Shown: one piece after another, positions 51,214 through 59,558 of the stretch
Layout of the letters: each line of letters opens with the position of its first letter
Position numbering within the stretch: position 1 is the stretch's first letter
DNA from: Arthrobacter_B citreus
Lineage (GTDB): Bacteria; Actinomycetota; Actinomycetes; Actinomycetales; Micrococcaceae
Assembly (NCBI RefSeq): GCF_042429235.1
Contig: NZ_JBHMBA010000009.1
Length of the DNA stretch: 64,000 bases
Reading direction: 5' to 3' (one strand)
Notes under the pieces: generated by a model
What the model was told of the DNA's origin: nothing
Seen by the model: only the letters and a program-made list of their open reading frames with translations
Database searches by the model: none
Translations under genes and position numbers: made by a program

Positions 51214-52101
51214 TTACCGGCCTCCGTTCAGCTTTGGATCGAAACGGTCGCGGAGTCCGTCTCCGAGCAGGTTGAAGCCCAGGACGGCTACCGCGATGGC
51301 CGCTCCCGGCCAGATGGCCAGGGTTGGCTGGGTGCCCAGGAACTGCTGGGACTCCTGCAGCATCCGGCCCCAGGACGGTACGGGCGGAGGCGTTCCCAGC
51401 CCCAGGAAGGACAGTGCGGCTTCGGCCAGGACAGCCAGGGCGAAGGTCACCGAACATTGGACCACCACCATGCCGGCAATGTTCGGCAGGACGTGCCTCC
51501 GGGCAATCCGCAGTGCTCCCTGGCTCGATGCCCGCGCGGCAAGAACGTATTCAGTGCTCATCACCTGCAGGGTGCCGCTGCGCGCCACCCTGGCAAAACC
51601 GGGGATGGAGCCGATGCCGATGGCCACCATGGCCGTCACCGTTCCGGCACCGAACACCGCCCCGAACACAATGGCGACCAGCAGGGCCGGAAAGGCCAGC
51701 AGAATGTCAGTGCCGCGCATGGTCACTTCTTCGGTGACGCCGCCGCGCATGCCCGCCAGAATGCCCAGGGGCGTTCCGACCAGCAGGGCGATGCCAACGG
51801 AGATCAGGCCCACAAACAGGGTGATGCGTGCGCCGTAGAGAACCCCGGAGAAGACATCCCGGCCGTAGCGGTCCGTCCCCATGAGGTGCTCGGCGCTGGA
51901 ACCCAGCAGGCGGTCCTGCGGCACGGCCCGCACCGGGTCATAGGGAGTCCAGAAAAATGACACCACCGCGGCCAGGACGACCAATCCCACCAGCACTGCG
52001 CCCACTATGAGGGTGACGGAAAAACGGCGCCTCGGGGCGGGAGCGGCTGCGGGAAGGGAAGAACCTGTGGTCCCGGCGGGAAGGGGCGCGGTGTCGCTCA
52101 A
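51214..52101 (-). CDS. Dipeptide-type ABC transporter permease (DppC-like)
   Basis: A 295-residue permease with six helices. The N-terminal TM has the GsiD/DppC-type sequence ILVGAVLVGLVVLAAVVSFFWTPYDP, later HLMGTDRYGRDVFSGVLYGARITL, and the EAA loop YVLAARASSQGALRIARRHVLPNIAG. TTG at 52101 is chosen because AGGA precedes it and it lies five bases after the DppB stop; the open frame continues upstream into DppB without similarity. Confidence 0.92.
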   Translation of the reverse strand: MSDTAPLPAGTTGSSLPAAAPAPRRRFSVTLIVGAVLVGLVVLAAVVSFFWTPYDPVRAVPQDRLLGSSAEHLMGTDRYGRDVFSGVLYGARITLFVGLISVGIALLVGTPLGILAGMRGGVTEEVTMRGTDILLAFPALLVAIVFGAVFGAGTVTAMVAIGIGSIPGFARVARSGTLQVMSTEYVLAARASSQGALRIARRHVLPNIAGMVVVQCSVTFALAVLAEAALSFLGLGTPPPVPSWGRMLQESQQFLGTQPTLAIWPGAAIAVAVLGFNLLGDGLRDRFDPKLNGGR

Positions 52102-52105
52102 GGTC

Positions 52106-53053
52106 CTAGGCCTTCTTTCGGATGCGCGGGTCGAGGACGGTGTAGAGGACATCCACCACCAGGTTGATGATCAGGGTAATGGCGACGAGGACCATGACTA
52201 CGGATTGAACCGTGAGCAGGTCCCGGTTTCCCACGGCGTCCAAGAGCATGGACCCCAACCCGGGAATCACGAAGACCCGTTCGATCACCACGGCGCCGAT
52301 GATGAGGGCCGCGAGTTGGACGCTGGCCACTGTGAGGACGGGAATCGCCGCATTGCGCAGCCCGTGCTTCACGAGGGCTTCGAGCTTTCCGAGCCCCTTG
52401 GCCCGGGCGGTGCGGAGGTAGTCCTCGCTCATGATTTCCAGGACCGCCGAGCGGACATACCTGGTCAGCACGGCTCCCTGGACTGACGCCAGCGCCAGGA
52501 CGGGCAGGCAAACCCGGCGCAGGAAGTCACCGAAATCCTCTCCCGGCGGCGTCCAGCCGTTGGCGGGGAACCACCCCAATCCCACGGCAAACACCACAAC
52601 CAGCATGATTGCCGCGAGGAAACCGGGGATGGCCACCCCCACCTGGCTCAGTCCGCTGAGCAGGACGCCGCTGACGTGCCGGTGGCGGACGGCCATCAGC
52701 GTGCCGAAGGGGATGGCGATGAGCAGGGCCACCAGCATGGCAAGCCCCACGAGGATCAGGCTGACCTGGACCCGGTCCAGGACCTGGGGGCTGATGTCCT
52801 GCCGGGTCACATAGCTCACGCCGAAATCGCCGCGGGGCAGCCCCAGCACCCAGTCGAAGTACTGCACCACCAGCGGGCGGTCGGTGCCGAACTCCCGCCG
52901 GGTGGCGGCCAGCAGCTCCGGCGTTGCATTCACGCCCAGGGCTATCTGTGCCGGATCTCCGGGCACGGCACGCATGAAGAAAAACACGGCAATTGTTGCC
53001 GCAATGAAGGTGACGGCAAACCGTGCTGCGTTGATCAGCAGCCTCAAACCCAT
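52106..53053 (-). CDS. Dipeptide-type ABC transporter permease (DppB-like)
   Basis: A 315-residue permease: LINAARFAVTFIAATIAVFFFMRAVPGDPA (first helix with the typical GDP motif), TDRPLVVQYFDWVLGLPRGDFGVSY, and the EAA loop EDYLRTARAKGLGKLEALVKHGLRNAAIPVLTV. It forms the heterodimeric channel with DppC. It begins eight bases after the SBP gene ends. Confidence 0.93.
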   Translation of the reverse strand: MGLRLLINAARFAVTFIAATIAVFFFMRAVPGDPAQIALGVNATPELLAATRREFGTDRPLVVQYFDWVLGLPRGDFGVSYVTRQDISPQVLDRVQVSLILVGLAMLVALLIAIPFGTLMAVRHRHVSGVLLSGLSQVGVAIPGFLAAIMLVVVFAVGLGWFPANGWTPPGEDFGDFLRRVCLPVLALASVQGAVLTRYVRSAVLEIMSEDYLRTARAKGLGKLEALVKHGLRNAAIPVLTVASVQLAALIIGAVVIERVFVIPGLGSMLLDAVGNRDLLTVQSVVMVLVAITLIINLVVDVLYTVLDPRIRKKA

Positions 53054-53060
53054 GGTGGCG

Positions 53061-54575
53061 CTACTTCCAGCCGATGGACCCCAGGTCCAGGGCTTCCGTT
53101 ACTGAGTTGGCCGGGATACCGGTGACATCGGCGTTGGCAACCACGATGTTCGGGAAAAGGAAGAGGACTCCCGCTGCGGCGTCGTCGGTAATGGTGCGCA
53201 CCACCTCCTGCATTCCGGAAATGTAGCCGGCCTCGTCCGCGGTATCGGCCGCAGCCGCCGTTTCGGCGATGGCGGAGTTGTCGTAGCCGAGGTAGTAATC
53301 CGGGTTGTTGAACATGGTCAGCAGGTCGCGGCTCTCCACCGCCAGGACAACGGACATGTCATAGTCATGCTTGGTGAACACCTGGTCCAGCCAGACGGCG
53401 GGGAATTCCGCGGATTCGATGGTGGCGTCAATGCCCACTTCGGCCAGCTGGGACACCACGATCTCGGAGACCGCCGTCGCATAGGGGCGGGTGGGCACGG
53501 TGAAGGTGATGCTGAGGTTCTCCGCCCCGGCTTCCGCCAGCAGCTCGCGGGATTTCTCGGGATCGTACGGATACTTTCCGTTGAGGTCCTCGTAATAGGG
53601 GTCCGTGGGCGGAACCGGTGCGCCGATCAGGGTGCCGTAACCGCTCCACGCCGTGTCGACCACGGCCTGGTTGTCGATGGCATGCAGCACGGCCTGGCGG
53701 ACCCGGACGTCGTCGAACGGGGCCCGTTTGTTGTTCATGGACAGCATGATCTCGCCGTTGGAGGTGCCGTTGAGCACCTGGTACGCGGGATCGCTTTCAA
53801 AGGATGACAGCAGCTCCGGAGCCTGCATGTTGTGGACAACGTCCACGTCTCCGGATCGGAGGGCATTGGTGGTGGCAACGGCGTCGGCGAAGTATTTCAG
53901 CGTTGCGGTCTCCACTTTGGGAGCATCGCCCCAGTAGTCGTCGCGGGCCTTCATCTCGATGGACTGTCCGCGGTTCCACGCCTCGATGGTGAACGGGCCG
54001 GTGCCGATGGCGGTGGCTGCCAGGTCCTCGACTCCGTTCTCGTCGAACATGGCGCCCACGGGGGTGCCAAGGTCAAAGAGCCAGGCGTTCGACGGGCGGG
54101 ACAGGACCACCTCCACCTCAGTGTCTCCGAGGACATTGACGGCTTCCACCACCGACATTTTCGTTTTGAGGCTGGACACCCACGCATCGGAAAGGACACG
54201 TTCGATGCTGAACTTCACGTCATCGGCGGTAAATGCCTCACCGTTCGAAAAGGTGACGCCGGGGCGCAGCTTGAAGGTGTAGGTGCGGCGGTCATCGCTG
54301 ATGTCCCACGATTCGGCCAGCAGGGGCTGGATATTCCCCTCCTGGTCGATCTCGACCAGGCCCTCATAAACGTTGGACATCAGGGCCTGGGGAATGGCTG
54401 CACCCGCTGTGGTGGTGAAATCCAGGTTGGTGGGCTCGCCGGTGAGCGCCACGGTGATGTCCGTCTGCTCCGGCGACTCGGCGGCTTGTGTTCCGCCCGA
54501 TCCTGCGGAGCAGGCCGAGACGGAAAGTGCCGCGGCCAGGATGACGGCGGGTACCCGGAGGTGGGTGTGTCGCAT
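53061..54575 (-). CDS. Peptide/amide ABC transporter substrate-binding lipoprotein (SBP family 5)
   Basis: A 504-residue extracytoplasmic protein: lipobox ALSVSACSAG, family 5 signature ALMSNVYEGLVEIDQEGNIQPLLAESWDISDDRRTYTFKLRPGVTFSNGEAFTADDVKFSIERV, and later VRQAVLHAIDNQAVVDTAWSG. It captures the substrate for DppBC-DF. GGAGAA precedes the ATG. It is the first gene of the operon and is divergent from gntR. Confidence 0.93.
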   Translation of the reverse strand: MRHTHLRVPAVILAAALSVSACSAGSGGTQAAESPEQTDITVALTGEPTNLDFTTTAGAAIPQALMSNVYEGLVEIDQEGNIQPLLAESWDISDDRRTYTFKLRPGVTFSNGEAFTADDVKFSIERVLSDAWVSSLKTKMSVVEAVNVLGDTEVEVVLSRPSNAWLFDLGTPVGAMFDENGVEDLAATAIGTGPFTIEAWNRGQSIEMKARDDYWGDAPKVETATLKYFADAVATTNALRSGDVDVVHNMQAPELLSSFESDPAYQVLNGTSNGEIMLSMNNKRAPFDDVRVRQAVLHAIDNQAVVDTAWSGYGTLIGAPVPPTDPYYEDLNGKYPYDPEKSRELLAEAGAENLSITFTVPTRPYATAVSEIVVSQLAEVGIDATIESAEFPAVWLDQVFTKHDYDMSVVLAVESRDLLTMFNNPDYYLGYDNSAIAETAAAADTADEAGYISGMQEVVRTITDDAAAGVLFLFPNIVVANADVTGIPANSVTEALDLGSIGWK

Positions 54576-54635
54576 AAGGATTCTCCATCTAAGAAAAGTG
54601 CCGCGGACGCCGGTGGCGTCTAGCCAACAGCATGC

Positions 54636-54647
54636 ACATATATATGT
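54636..54647. promoter_or_regulatory. Palindrome ACATATATATGT between the SBP operon and gntR
   Basis: A perfect 12-base AT palindrome in a GC-rich region, 60 bases upstream of the SBP start and about 105 bases upstream of gntR. It may be an operator or a promoter element for the divergent genes. Confidence 0.4.
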
Positions 54648-54656
54648 CTACACGTT

Positions 54657-54673
54657 GGACGGTCAGACCAGTG
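54657..54673. promoter_or_regulatory. GntR-type palindrome in the divergent SBP/gntR region
   Basis: GGACGGTCAGACCAGTG, centred on the perfect 9-base palindrome GGTCAGACC. Its right half GACCAGT equals that of the site upstream of the SDR gene. The position between two divergent genes, one encoding a FadR-type GntR regulator, fits autoregulation. Confidence 0.5.
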
Positions 54674-54750
54674 ACAAAAACAGCCCAAAACGGATGCGCC
54701 GCTGCCCACAGGCGGGTACATTCGGTAGATCCCGCCGATCAGAGGACTGC

Positions 54751-55506
54751 ATGAGCAAGATCAATTTCACTCCGGCCGTGCCCGTCCTCACGTATGAGCG
54801 CGTGGTCGAACAGATCGAAGAGGCCATTCTGTCCGGCACGCTGACGCCGGGACAGCACCTGCCCAGCGAGCGTGAACTGGTCACCCAGTTCTCGGTCAGC
54901 CGCCCCACCGTCAGGGAGGCGCTGCGGGTGCTGCAAAGCAGAGGGCTGATCGCTTCGCGCCCCGGAGTGCGGACCGGACCCGAGGTGCTGCCCCTTTCGG
55001 GACAGGCCTTGGAGCGCTCCTTCAGCACCCTCACGCGCGTAGCCGCCTTGTCCCTTTCCGATCTGGTGCAGTTCCGGATCATCCTGGAGAGTTCGGCCTG
55101 CCGCCTGGCCGCTTCCCTCCACAGCGAGGAGCAGCTGGAAGCCATGGCCTCCGCCGTCGGCCGCATGGAAGCTGCAGTGCATGACGCAAACCTCTTTAAC
55201 CACGCGGACCTGGACTTCCACACCGCCGTGTGGGAGGCAAGCCGCAACCTGCTCCTGCAAACCAGCGGGCAGGCCGTCTCATCGGCGATCCTCGGCTTGA
55301 TGAATGAGCGGATCTCGCTGGCTTCGGATCCCCGCGCCGCCATGGAAGAGTCGGCCGCGAGTGACCGGGTCCTCCTTGAAGCCATTGCCGCCGGCAACAG
55401 CGCCGCCGCCGGAGCCCACGCACGCCGGGCCATCGCGGACCATTTTGCCCTGCATTTGGACGAGCATGGGAAAAAAGCCCTCAGCGCCCTCGCGGAAGAA
55501 GACTGA
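54751..55506 (+). CDS. FadR-subfamily GntR transcriptional regulator
   Basis: A 251-residue regulator. The N-terminal winged helix (YERVVEQIEEAILSGTLTPGQHLPSERELVTQFSVSRPTVREALRVLQSRGLIASRPG) is the GntR signature. The C-terminal FCD domain (about 95-240) has the helical metal/ligand site with Asp-His-His pattern (HADLDFHTAVWEAS, later ARRAIADHF). It probably senses a degradation product of the imported amide and controls the divergent SBP operon. AGAGGA precedes the ATG; the frame is open further upstream into the SBP gene without similarity. Confidence 0.93.
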   Translation: MSKINFTPAVPVLTYERVVEQIEEAILSGTLTPGQHLPSERELVTQFSVSRPTVREALRVLQSRGLIASRPGVRTGPEVLPLSGQALERSFSTLTRVAALSLSDLVQFRIILESSACRLAASLHSEEQLEAMASAVGRMEAAVHDANLFNHADLDFHTAVWEASRNLLLQTSGQAVSSAILGLMNERISLASDPRAAMEESAASDRVLLEAIAAGNSAAAGAHARRAIADHFALHLDEHGKKALSALAEED

Positions 55507-55725
55507 TTCCGGGCCTGCGCCGCCGATTTAGGGGCCCGCCTGATTTCCCCTGCTTGGGTTATAAACCCTTCCGGTGTCCATGCAGCCGGGACCGGTTTAT
55601 TCCCCGCCGGTCGATAATCCTTCCGGCTGTATATCCCCGTTAGATTTATCAAGCCGCACGGGTCTTATTCCTGCCCGTGCTGAGAAATTCGTTCCATTCA
55701 CAAGTCTTGCTTACTTAACGCAGAA
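55507..55725. other. AT-richer intergenic stretch
   Basis: About 220 bases between gntR and the terminator of the first csp gene. No convincing gene or RNA was recognised. It is richer in A and T than its surroundings. Confidence 0.4.
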
Positions 55726-55750
55726 GCAGGACGGGAAAAACCCGTCCTGC
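55726..55750 (-). terminator. Terminator of csp copy 1
   Basis: GCAGGACGGG, AAAAA loop, CCCGTCCTGC. The stem is identical to that of the second csp gene. Confidence 0.8.
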
Positions 55751-55790
55751 AACTTATTCAAGCCGTTCCCGAAGGAACCCAAATCTAGAT

Positions 55791-55994
55791 TTAGAGGGCC
55801 TGGATGTTTACGGCCTGGGGACCCTTGGGGCCCTGCTCGGTGTCGAAGCTAACCTTCTGGTTCTCTTCGAGGGAGCGGTAGCCACTGGAGTTGATAGCGG
55901 AGTAGTGAGCGAAAACGTCGGCGCTTCCGTCATCGGGCTCGATGAAGCCGAAGCCCTTTTCGGAGTTGAACCATTTCACGGTACCTGTTGCCAT
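55791..55994 (-). CDS. cspA: Cold-shock protein, CspA family (copy 1)
   Basis: A 67-residue OB-fold RNA chaperone: MATGTVKWFNSEKGFGFIEPDDGSADVFAHYSAI includes RNP1 (KGFGFI) and RNP2 (VFAHYSAI). It differs from the copy at 58.4 kb at only five positions (SSGYRSLEEN/AVN versus SNGYKSLDEN/ATN). The 5' leader holds a hairpin (56077-56110) shared with the second copy. A ribosome site AGAAGGATG lies upstream of the ATG. Confidence 0.97.
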   Translation of the reverse strand: MATGTVKWFNSEKGFGFIEPDDGSADVFAHYSAINSSGYRSLEENQKVSFDTEQGPKGPQAVNIQAL

Positions 55995-56076
55995 TTTTAA
56001 TCATCCTTCTAAAGAAACCACCCCCGACCTTCGAGGAGTTTCACGCTGCCGCGCCGTACGCGGCACCCTATAGAAA

Positions 56077-56110
56077 AAGCGGCTGGCCCTTGATTTGGGC
56101 TTCGCCGCTT
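56077..56110 (-). promoter_or_regulatory. Conserved 5'-leader hairpin of csp copy 1
   Basis: AAGCGGC pairs with GCCGCTT, with inner GGCC-type pairing, about 85-115 bases upstream of the csp ATG on the minus strand. The same stem and flanking AAAA/GCCGCTTG is found before csp copy 2. It may be a temperature-responsive leader element, or a terminator. Confidence 0.5.
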
Positions 56111-56206
56111 GAACACAGAATGCCCAACGCTACAACTTCGTCCAGTATACACAGGGCCCCCCGAGCGCGGCACCCCCGGAACCGTACTACTCGTTAAGCT
56201 GAAGGT

Positions 56207-58090
56207 ATGCGTTCTGCCACCGTTTCCGCCGCTTCGGGTTCAGCCCGCGAGTCGGCGCCTTCCGCCCTCCCGCCCATGTCCTCCCCCATCGAAACCTATC
56301 TGGAAAAAATCCACGCCGAGATCGCGGATTTGAAGGACGGTAAGCCCTACAGCAACATCCCGGCCATGGCCAACGTGGATCCGGACAACTTCGGCATCGC
56401 GCTGGCCACCGCCGACGGGTACGTCTACGAAATCGGAGACACCCGCGAAGAGTTCAGCATCCAGTCCATCTCCAAGCCCTTCACTTACGGCCTGGCATTG
56501 GCAGACCGCGGAATGGAGGCTGTGGACGCCAAGGTGGACGTTGAACCCTCCGGTGATTCCTTCAACGAGATATCCCTCGCCGAAGGCACCGGGCGTCCAG
56601 CCAACGCGATGATCAATGCCGGCGCGCTGACCGCCACGTCCCTGGTCCGCGGCTCCGGCGGGATCACCCGCTTCAACCGGATCCTCAACACGTACTCGGC
56701 CTTCGCCGGACGCCAGCTCTCCGTGAGTGAACGCATCTACCGGTCTGAATTGAAATCCGGGCACCGGAACCACGCGCTGGCATACCTGCTGCGGTCCTTC
56801 GACATCATCGAATCCGATCCCGCCCCGGTCATCAAAGACTACTTCCGCCAGTGCTCGGTGATGGTCAACGCCCTGGACCTGGCCATGATGGCTGCAACAC
56901 TGGCCAACAGCGGCCGCAACCCGCTCTCGAATGACCAGGTCCTGGATATTGAATCCGTTGAACGCGTCCTCTCCGTCATGACCACCTGCGGCATGTACGA
57001 CGACGCCGGCGCGTGGCTCTCCAGCGTTGGCATGCCCGCCAAATCCGGCGTTGGCGGAGGAACCATCGCCGTCCTGCCCGGCCAGGTTGGGCTGGCCGTC
57101 TACTCACCCCCGCTCGATGCGCACGGCTCAAGCGTGCGCGGCGTGGCCACAAGCCAGCGCATTTCCCACGACATGCAGCTGCACTTTGTCCGGGCAGCGC
57201 GGACCGGCCGCTCCGCCATCCGCAATGTTTATGACGTTACGGCCGCACCGTCCGGCGTGCGGCGCACCGATGAAGCAACCGAAATACTGCGGAGCCACGG
57301 CCACCGCGCCCAGGTGCTGGAGCTCAACGGCGATCTGCTCTTCGCCGGCGCGGAATCAGTGGTGCGCGCGCTTTCCAGCCTGGACGAGGACACCGAACTT
57401 GTCGTTCTTGACCTGCGCAGCGTCGATGAGGTGTCGGAGGTGGCACTCCGCCTGTTCGCAGAGTCCGCCGAGATGCTGGCGATAACCGGCCGCGGGCTGG
57501 TGCTCGTGGATGGGGAGGGAACCGTCACGGAGGACCTGGCCGGCCGCGGACTGGAAGTTCCTTCCTTCCCAACCCGCAATGCCGCCGTCGAATACTGCGA
57601 AAGCCGGCTCATTGACACCTATGGCACCGAACTCGTGCTGCCCGACATCATGGAGCCCATTGAGGCACCGGCCCTGAGCCAGCTTGCTCCGCAGGATGCA
57701 CAGGCGGTCCAGGATCGGATGGAGGAAAGGGAGTACGACGACGGCGATGTGGTCCGGCGGGTCGGTCAGCGCTTTGGCGGGGTGTTCTTCATCGTTTCGG
57801 GCACCATCGTCACGTCCATGCCCGCACCGGACGGTTCACGGATCAAGCTCACCACCCTGGGCCCGGGAATGACATTCGGGGAAATGGCCCTGGGCACGGA
57901 TAAGCGGCAGGAGACAACCGTGAAGGCGGGCGGCAAGGTCCGGCTCAAGGTGCTGACCGCCGATGCCATGGAGTCCCTCGAAGCGGAAAACCCGCGCCTT
58001 GCCGTGGAGCTGTGGAAGGCACTCACCCGCGACGCCTACACCCGGGTGGAGCAGTACCTGCGCGAAAGCGCCCTGCGCGCCCGCGACTGA
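56207..58090 (+). CDS. glsA: Glutaminase fused to STAS and cyclic-nucleotide-binding domains
   Basis: A 627-residue, three-domain protein. Residues about 28-330 are a serine-type glutaminase (Gln to Glu plus ammonia): catalytic S-x-x-K at Ser87-Lys90 (IQSISKPF), NAMINAGAL and SGVGGGTIAVLPGQVGLAVYSPP. Residues about 355-465 form a STAS domain (VLELNGDLLFAGAESVVRALSSL, LVVLDLRSVDEVSEVALRLF). Residues about 500-600 form a cNMP-binding domain (EREYDDGDVVRRVGQRFGGVFFIVSGTIV, GPGMTFGEMALGTDKRQETTVKA). Most bacterial glutaminases stop after the first domain. TAAGCT lies exactly six bases before the ATG (leaderless). Confidence 0.93.
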   Translation: MRSATVSAASGSARESAPSALPPMSSPIETYLEKIHAEIADLKDGKPYSNIPAMANVDPDNFGIALATADGYVYEIGDTREEFSIQSISKPFTYGLALADRGMEAVDAKVDVEPSGDSFNEISLAEGTGRPANAMINAGALTATSLVRGSGGITRFNRILNTYSAFAGRQLSVSERIYRSELKSGHRNHALAYLLRSFDIIESDPAPVIKDYFRQCSVMVNALDLAMMAATLANSGRNPLSNDQVLDIESVERVLSVMTTCGMYDDAGAWLSSVGMPAKSGVGGGTIAVLPGQVGLAVYSPPLDAHGSSVRGVATSQRISHDMQLHFVRAARTGRSAIRNVYDVTAAPSGVRRTDEATEILRSHGHRAQVLELNGDLLFAGAESVVRALSSLDEDTELVVLDLRSVDEVSEVALRLFAESAEMLAITGRGLVLVDGEGTVTEDLAGRGLEVPSFPTRNAAVEYCESRLIDTYGTELVLPDIMEPIEAPALSQLAPQDAQAVQDRMEEREYDDGDVVRRVGQRFGGVFFIVSGTIVTSMPAPDGSRIKLTTLGPGMTFGEMALGTDKRQETTVKAGGKVRLKVLTADAMESLEAENPRLAVELWKALTRDAYTRVEQYLRESALRARD

Positions 58091-58100
58091 TACGGGGCTT

Positions 58101-58137
58101 CCCGCCCGGAATGTGTGATTCCGACAATCCGGGCGGG
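58101..58137 (+). terminator. Terminator downstream of glsA
   Basis: CCCGCCCGGA pairs with TCCGGGCGGG, about 17-base loop, beginning 10 bases after the glsA stop. Confidence 0.65.
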
Positions 58138-58138
58138 C

Positions 58139-58227
58139 GTTCCGGGAGTCCTGCCGCAGCCGGCCATGCGGTGTTCCGGGACTCAGGCCGCAGCCCGCCA
58201 TGCGGTGTTCCGGGACTCAGGCCGCAG
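58139..58227. repeat. Tandem repeat, period 34, about 2.7 copies
   Basis: Units start at 58139, 58173 and 58207, each beginning GTTCCGGGA(C/G)TC. Copies 2 and 3 share 30 identical bases (58164-58193 and 58198-58227, CCATGCGGTGTTCCGGGACT...); copy 1 is diverged. It lies between glsA and the terminator of the second csp gene, in noncoding DNA. Confidence 0.75.
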
Positions 58228-58352
58228 ACGTCCGGCACGGGTTCCCACCTTGTGTGGCTGCTGTGACGGCTGGTGCCACACCAGCCCCGGGAATGCTCAC
58301 ACAGTGGGAAGCCGTGCGCAGCAAGCCAAACACAAAGCCGTTGGTTAAACAC

Positions 58353-58384
58353 AAAAGCAGGACGGGAAACCCGTCCTGCTTTTA
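58353..58384 (-). terminator. Terminator of csp copy 2
   Basis: AAAAGCAGGACGGG, AAA loop, CCCGTCCTGC, TTTT. A classic intrinsic terminator; on the minus strand it ends in a U-run. Confidence 0.9.
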
Positions 58385-58424
58385 TAAGGCAGATCAGTAC
58401 AAGTACTGAACCAAAGTCTCTAAA

Positions 58425-58628
58425 TTAGAGCGCCTGGATGTTCGTAGCCTGGGGACCCTTGGGGCCCTGCTCGGTATCAAAGCTAACCTTCTGGTTCTCG
58501 TCCAGGGACTTGTAACCATTGGAGTTGATAGCGGAGTAGTGAGCGAACACGTCGGCGCTGCCGTCATCGGGCTCGATGAAGCCGAAGCCCTTTTCGGAGT
58601 TGAACCATTTTACGGTACCTGTAGCCAT
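58425..58628 (-). CDS. cspA: Cold-shock protein, CspA family (copy 2)
   Basis: A 67-residue cold-shock protein, with RNP1 KGFGFI and RNP2 VFAHYSAI, differing from copy 1 by five residues. ATG 58628 gives the family length; the open frame begins 27 bases earlier. AGAAGGA precedes it. The leader and terminator resemble those of copy 1, indicating duplication of the whole transcription unit. Confidence 0.97.
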   Translation of the reverse strand: MATGTVKWFNSEKGFGFIEPDDGSADVFAHYSAINSNGYKSLDENQKVSFDTEQGPKGPQATNIQAL

Positions 58629-58712
58629 TTTAATATTCCTTCTGGAGTGAAGCATAATCCCGACTTTCGGGGAGCTTCAGTCGCGGTGTGCCTTTTACCG
58701 CTTCTACAGAAA

Positions 58713-58744
58713 AAGCGGCTAGCCCGTTTGGGGTTTCGCCGCTT
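58713..58744 (-). promoter_or_regulatory. Conserved 5'-leader hairpin of csp copy 2
   Basis: AAGCGGC pairs with GCCGCTT, with an inner GAAACCC/GGG pairing, 85-115 bases upstream of the ATG. The counterpart of the hairpin at 56077-56110. Confidence 0.5.
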
Positions 58745-58898
58745 GAAATACAAAATGCGCAACAACCAACAACTGAGTAAGACTCTACACCACTTTTCCC
58801 GGAACGGGAAACGGGCCGGCCCCGGGGGTCCTGCCCGCAGCGATTCCCAGCCCGCCCAGGCCCGGATGAACGGGGTTTATCCGCCCTGCCGGCAGGGG

Positions 58899-59450
58899 CT
58901 AACCGGGCATCAGCAGATGGGCGGGAATGGCGCTTTTGTCCGAGATCCGCCGCAGCAGCACCGGGTTGATCAGTTCTCCGCGCCGCATGACGCTGACATC
59001 CCCGGTTGGCTCCAGGATGACCAGGGCCACTTCGGAGAAGTTCCGGATGCCGGCTTGCCGCAGCTTGAAGTACAGCTCGTCCTCTTGAATGCGGGCCGCG
59101 TTCAACCCCGCCTGGATCACATCCTCCCCGGCCATCAGGAGGATCGGGCGGCTCGACAGGTAGGCGCCGCGTTTGGTCCGGCGCAGCGCGGCCTCCACTT
59201 GGAACAGGGCAATCATGGTGACCAGGCCAATAATGCCGGCCAGCAGGGTGGGTGTGTTCCCCAGGACCACGCGCCCGAGCACCGAGCCGAAGGCAATGAC
59301 GATGGCCTTGTCCATGGTGGACCAGCTGGCCAGGGTGCGCTGGCCGGCCAGTCGGATGAGGACGAAGAACGCTGCATAGATGCCGATGGCCGACAGGACC
59401 ACCGACAGCGCTTCCAGCGGCGAGATTCCGAGGTTTTGCCACACGGTCAT
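58899..59450 (-). CDS. DUF421 (YetF-like) membrane protein
   Basis: A 183-residue protein. Three N-terminal helices (ALSVVLSAIGIYAAFFVLIRLAGQRTLASWSTMDKAIVIAFGSVLGRVVLGNTP) are followed by the cytoplasmic DUF421 domain (LMAGEDVIQAGLNAARIQEDELYFKLRQAGIRNFSEVALVILEPTGDVSVMRRG). Related YetF/YrbG-type proteins are poorly understood. ATG 59450 is chosen because GAGGAGA lies directly before it; the longer open frame to 59555 has no similarity. A 16-base tandem repeat lies about 110-145 bases upstream. Confidence 0.9.
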   Translation of the reverse strand: MTVWQNLGISPLEALSVVLSAIGIYAAFFVLIRLAGQRTLASWSTMDKAIVIAFGSVLGRVVLGNTPTLLAGIIGLVTMIALFQVEAALRRTKRGAYLSSRPILLMAGEDVIQAGLNAARIQEDELYFKLRQAGIRNFSEVALVILEPTGDVSVMRRGELINPVLLRRISDKSAIPAHLLMPG

Positions 59451-59558
59451 TCTCCTCACGTTGAACGGATGGAACCGTGTTCCCGGTTCCGGACGTTCAG
59501 CGGCAGGGCTGGCAGCCGTGGGGATTCGGCGTCTTTCGGAGGCACCGGCAGCCACTGT

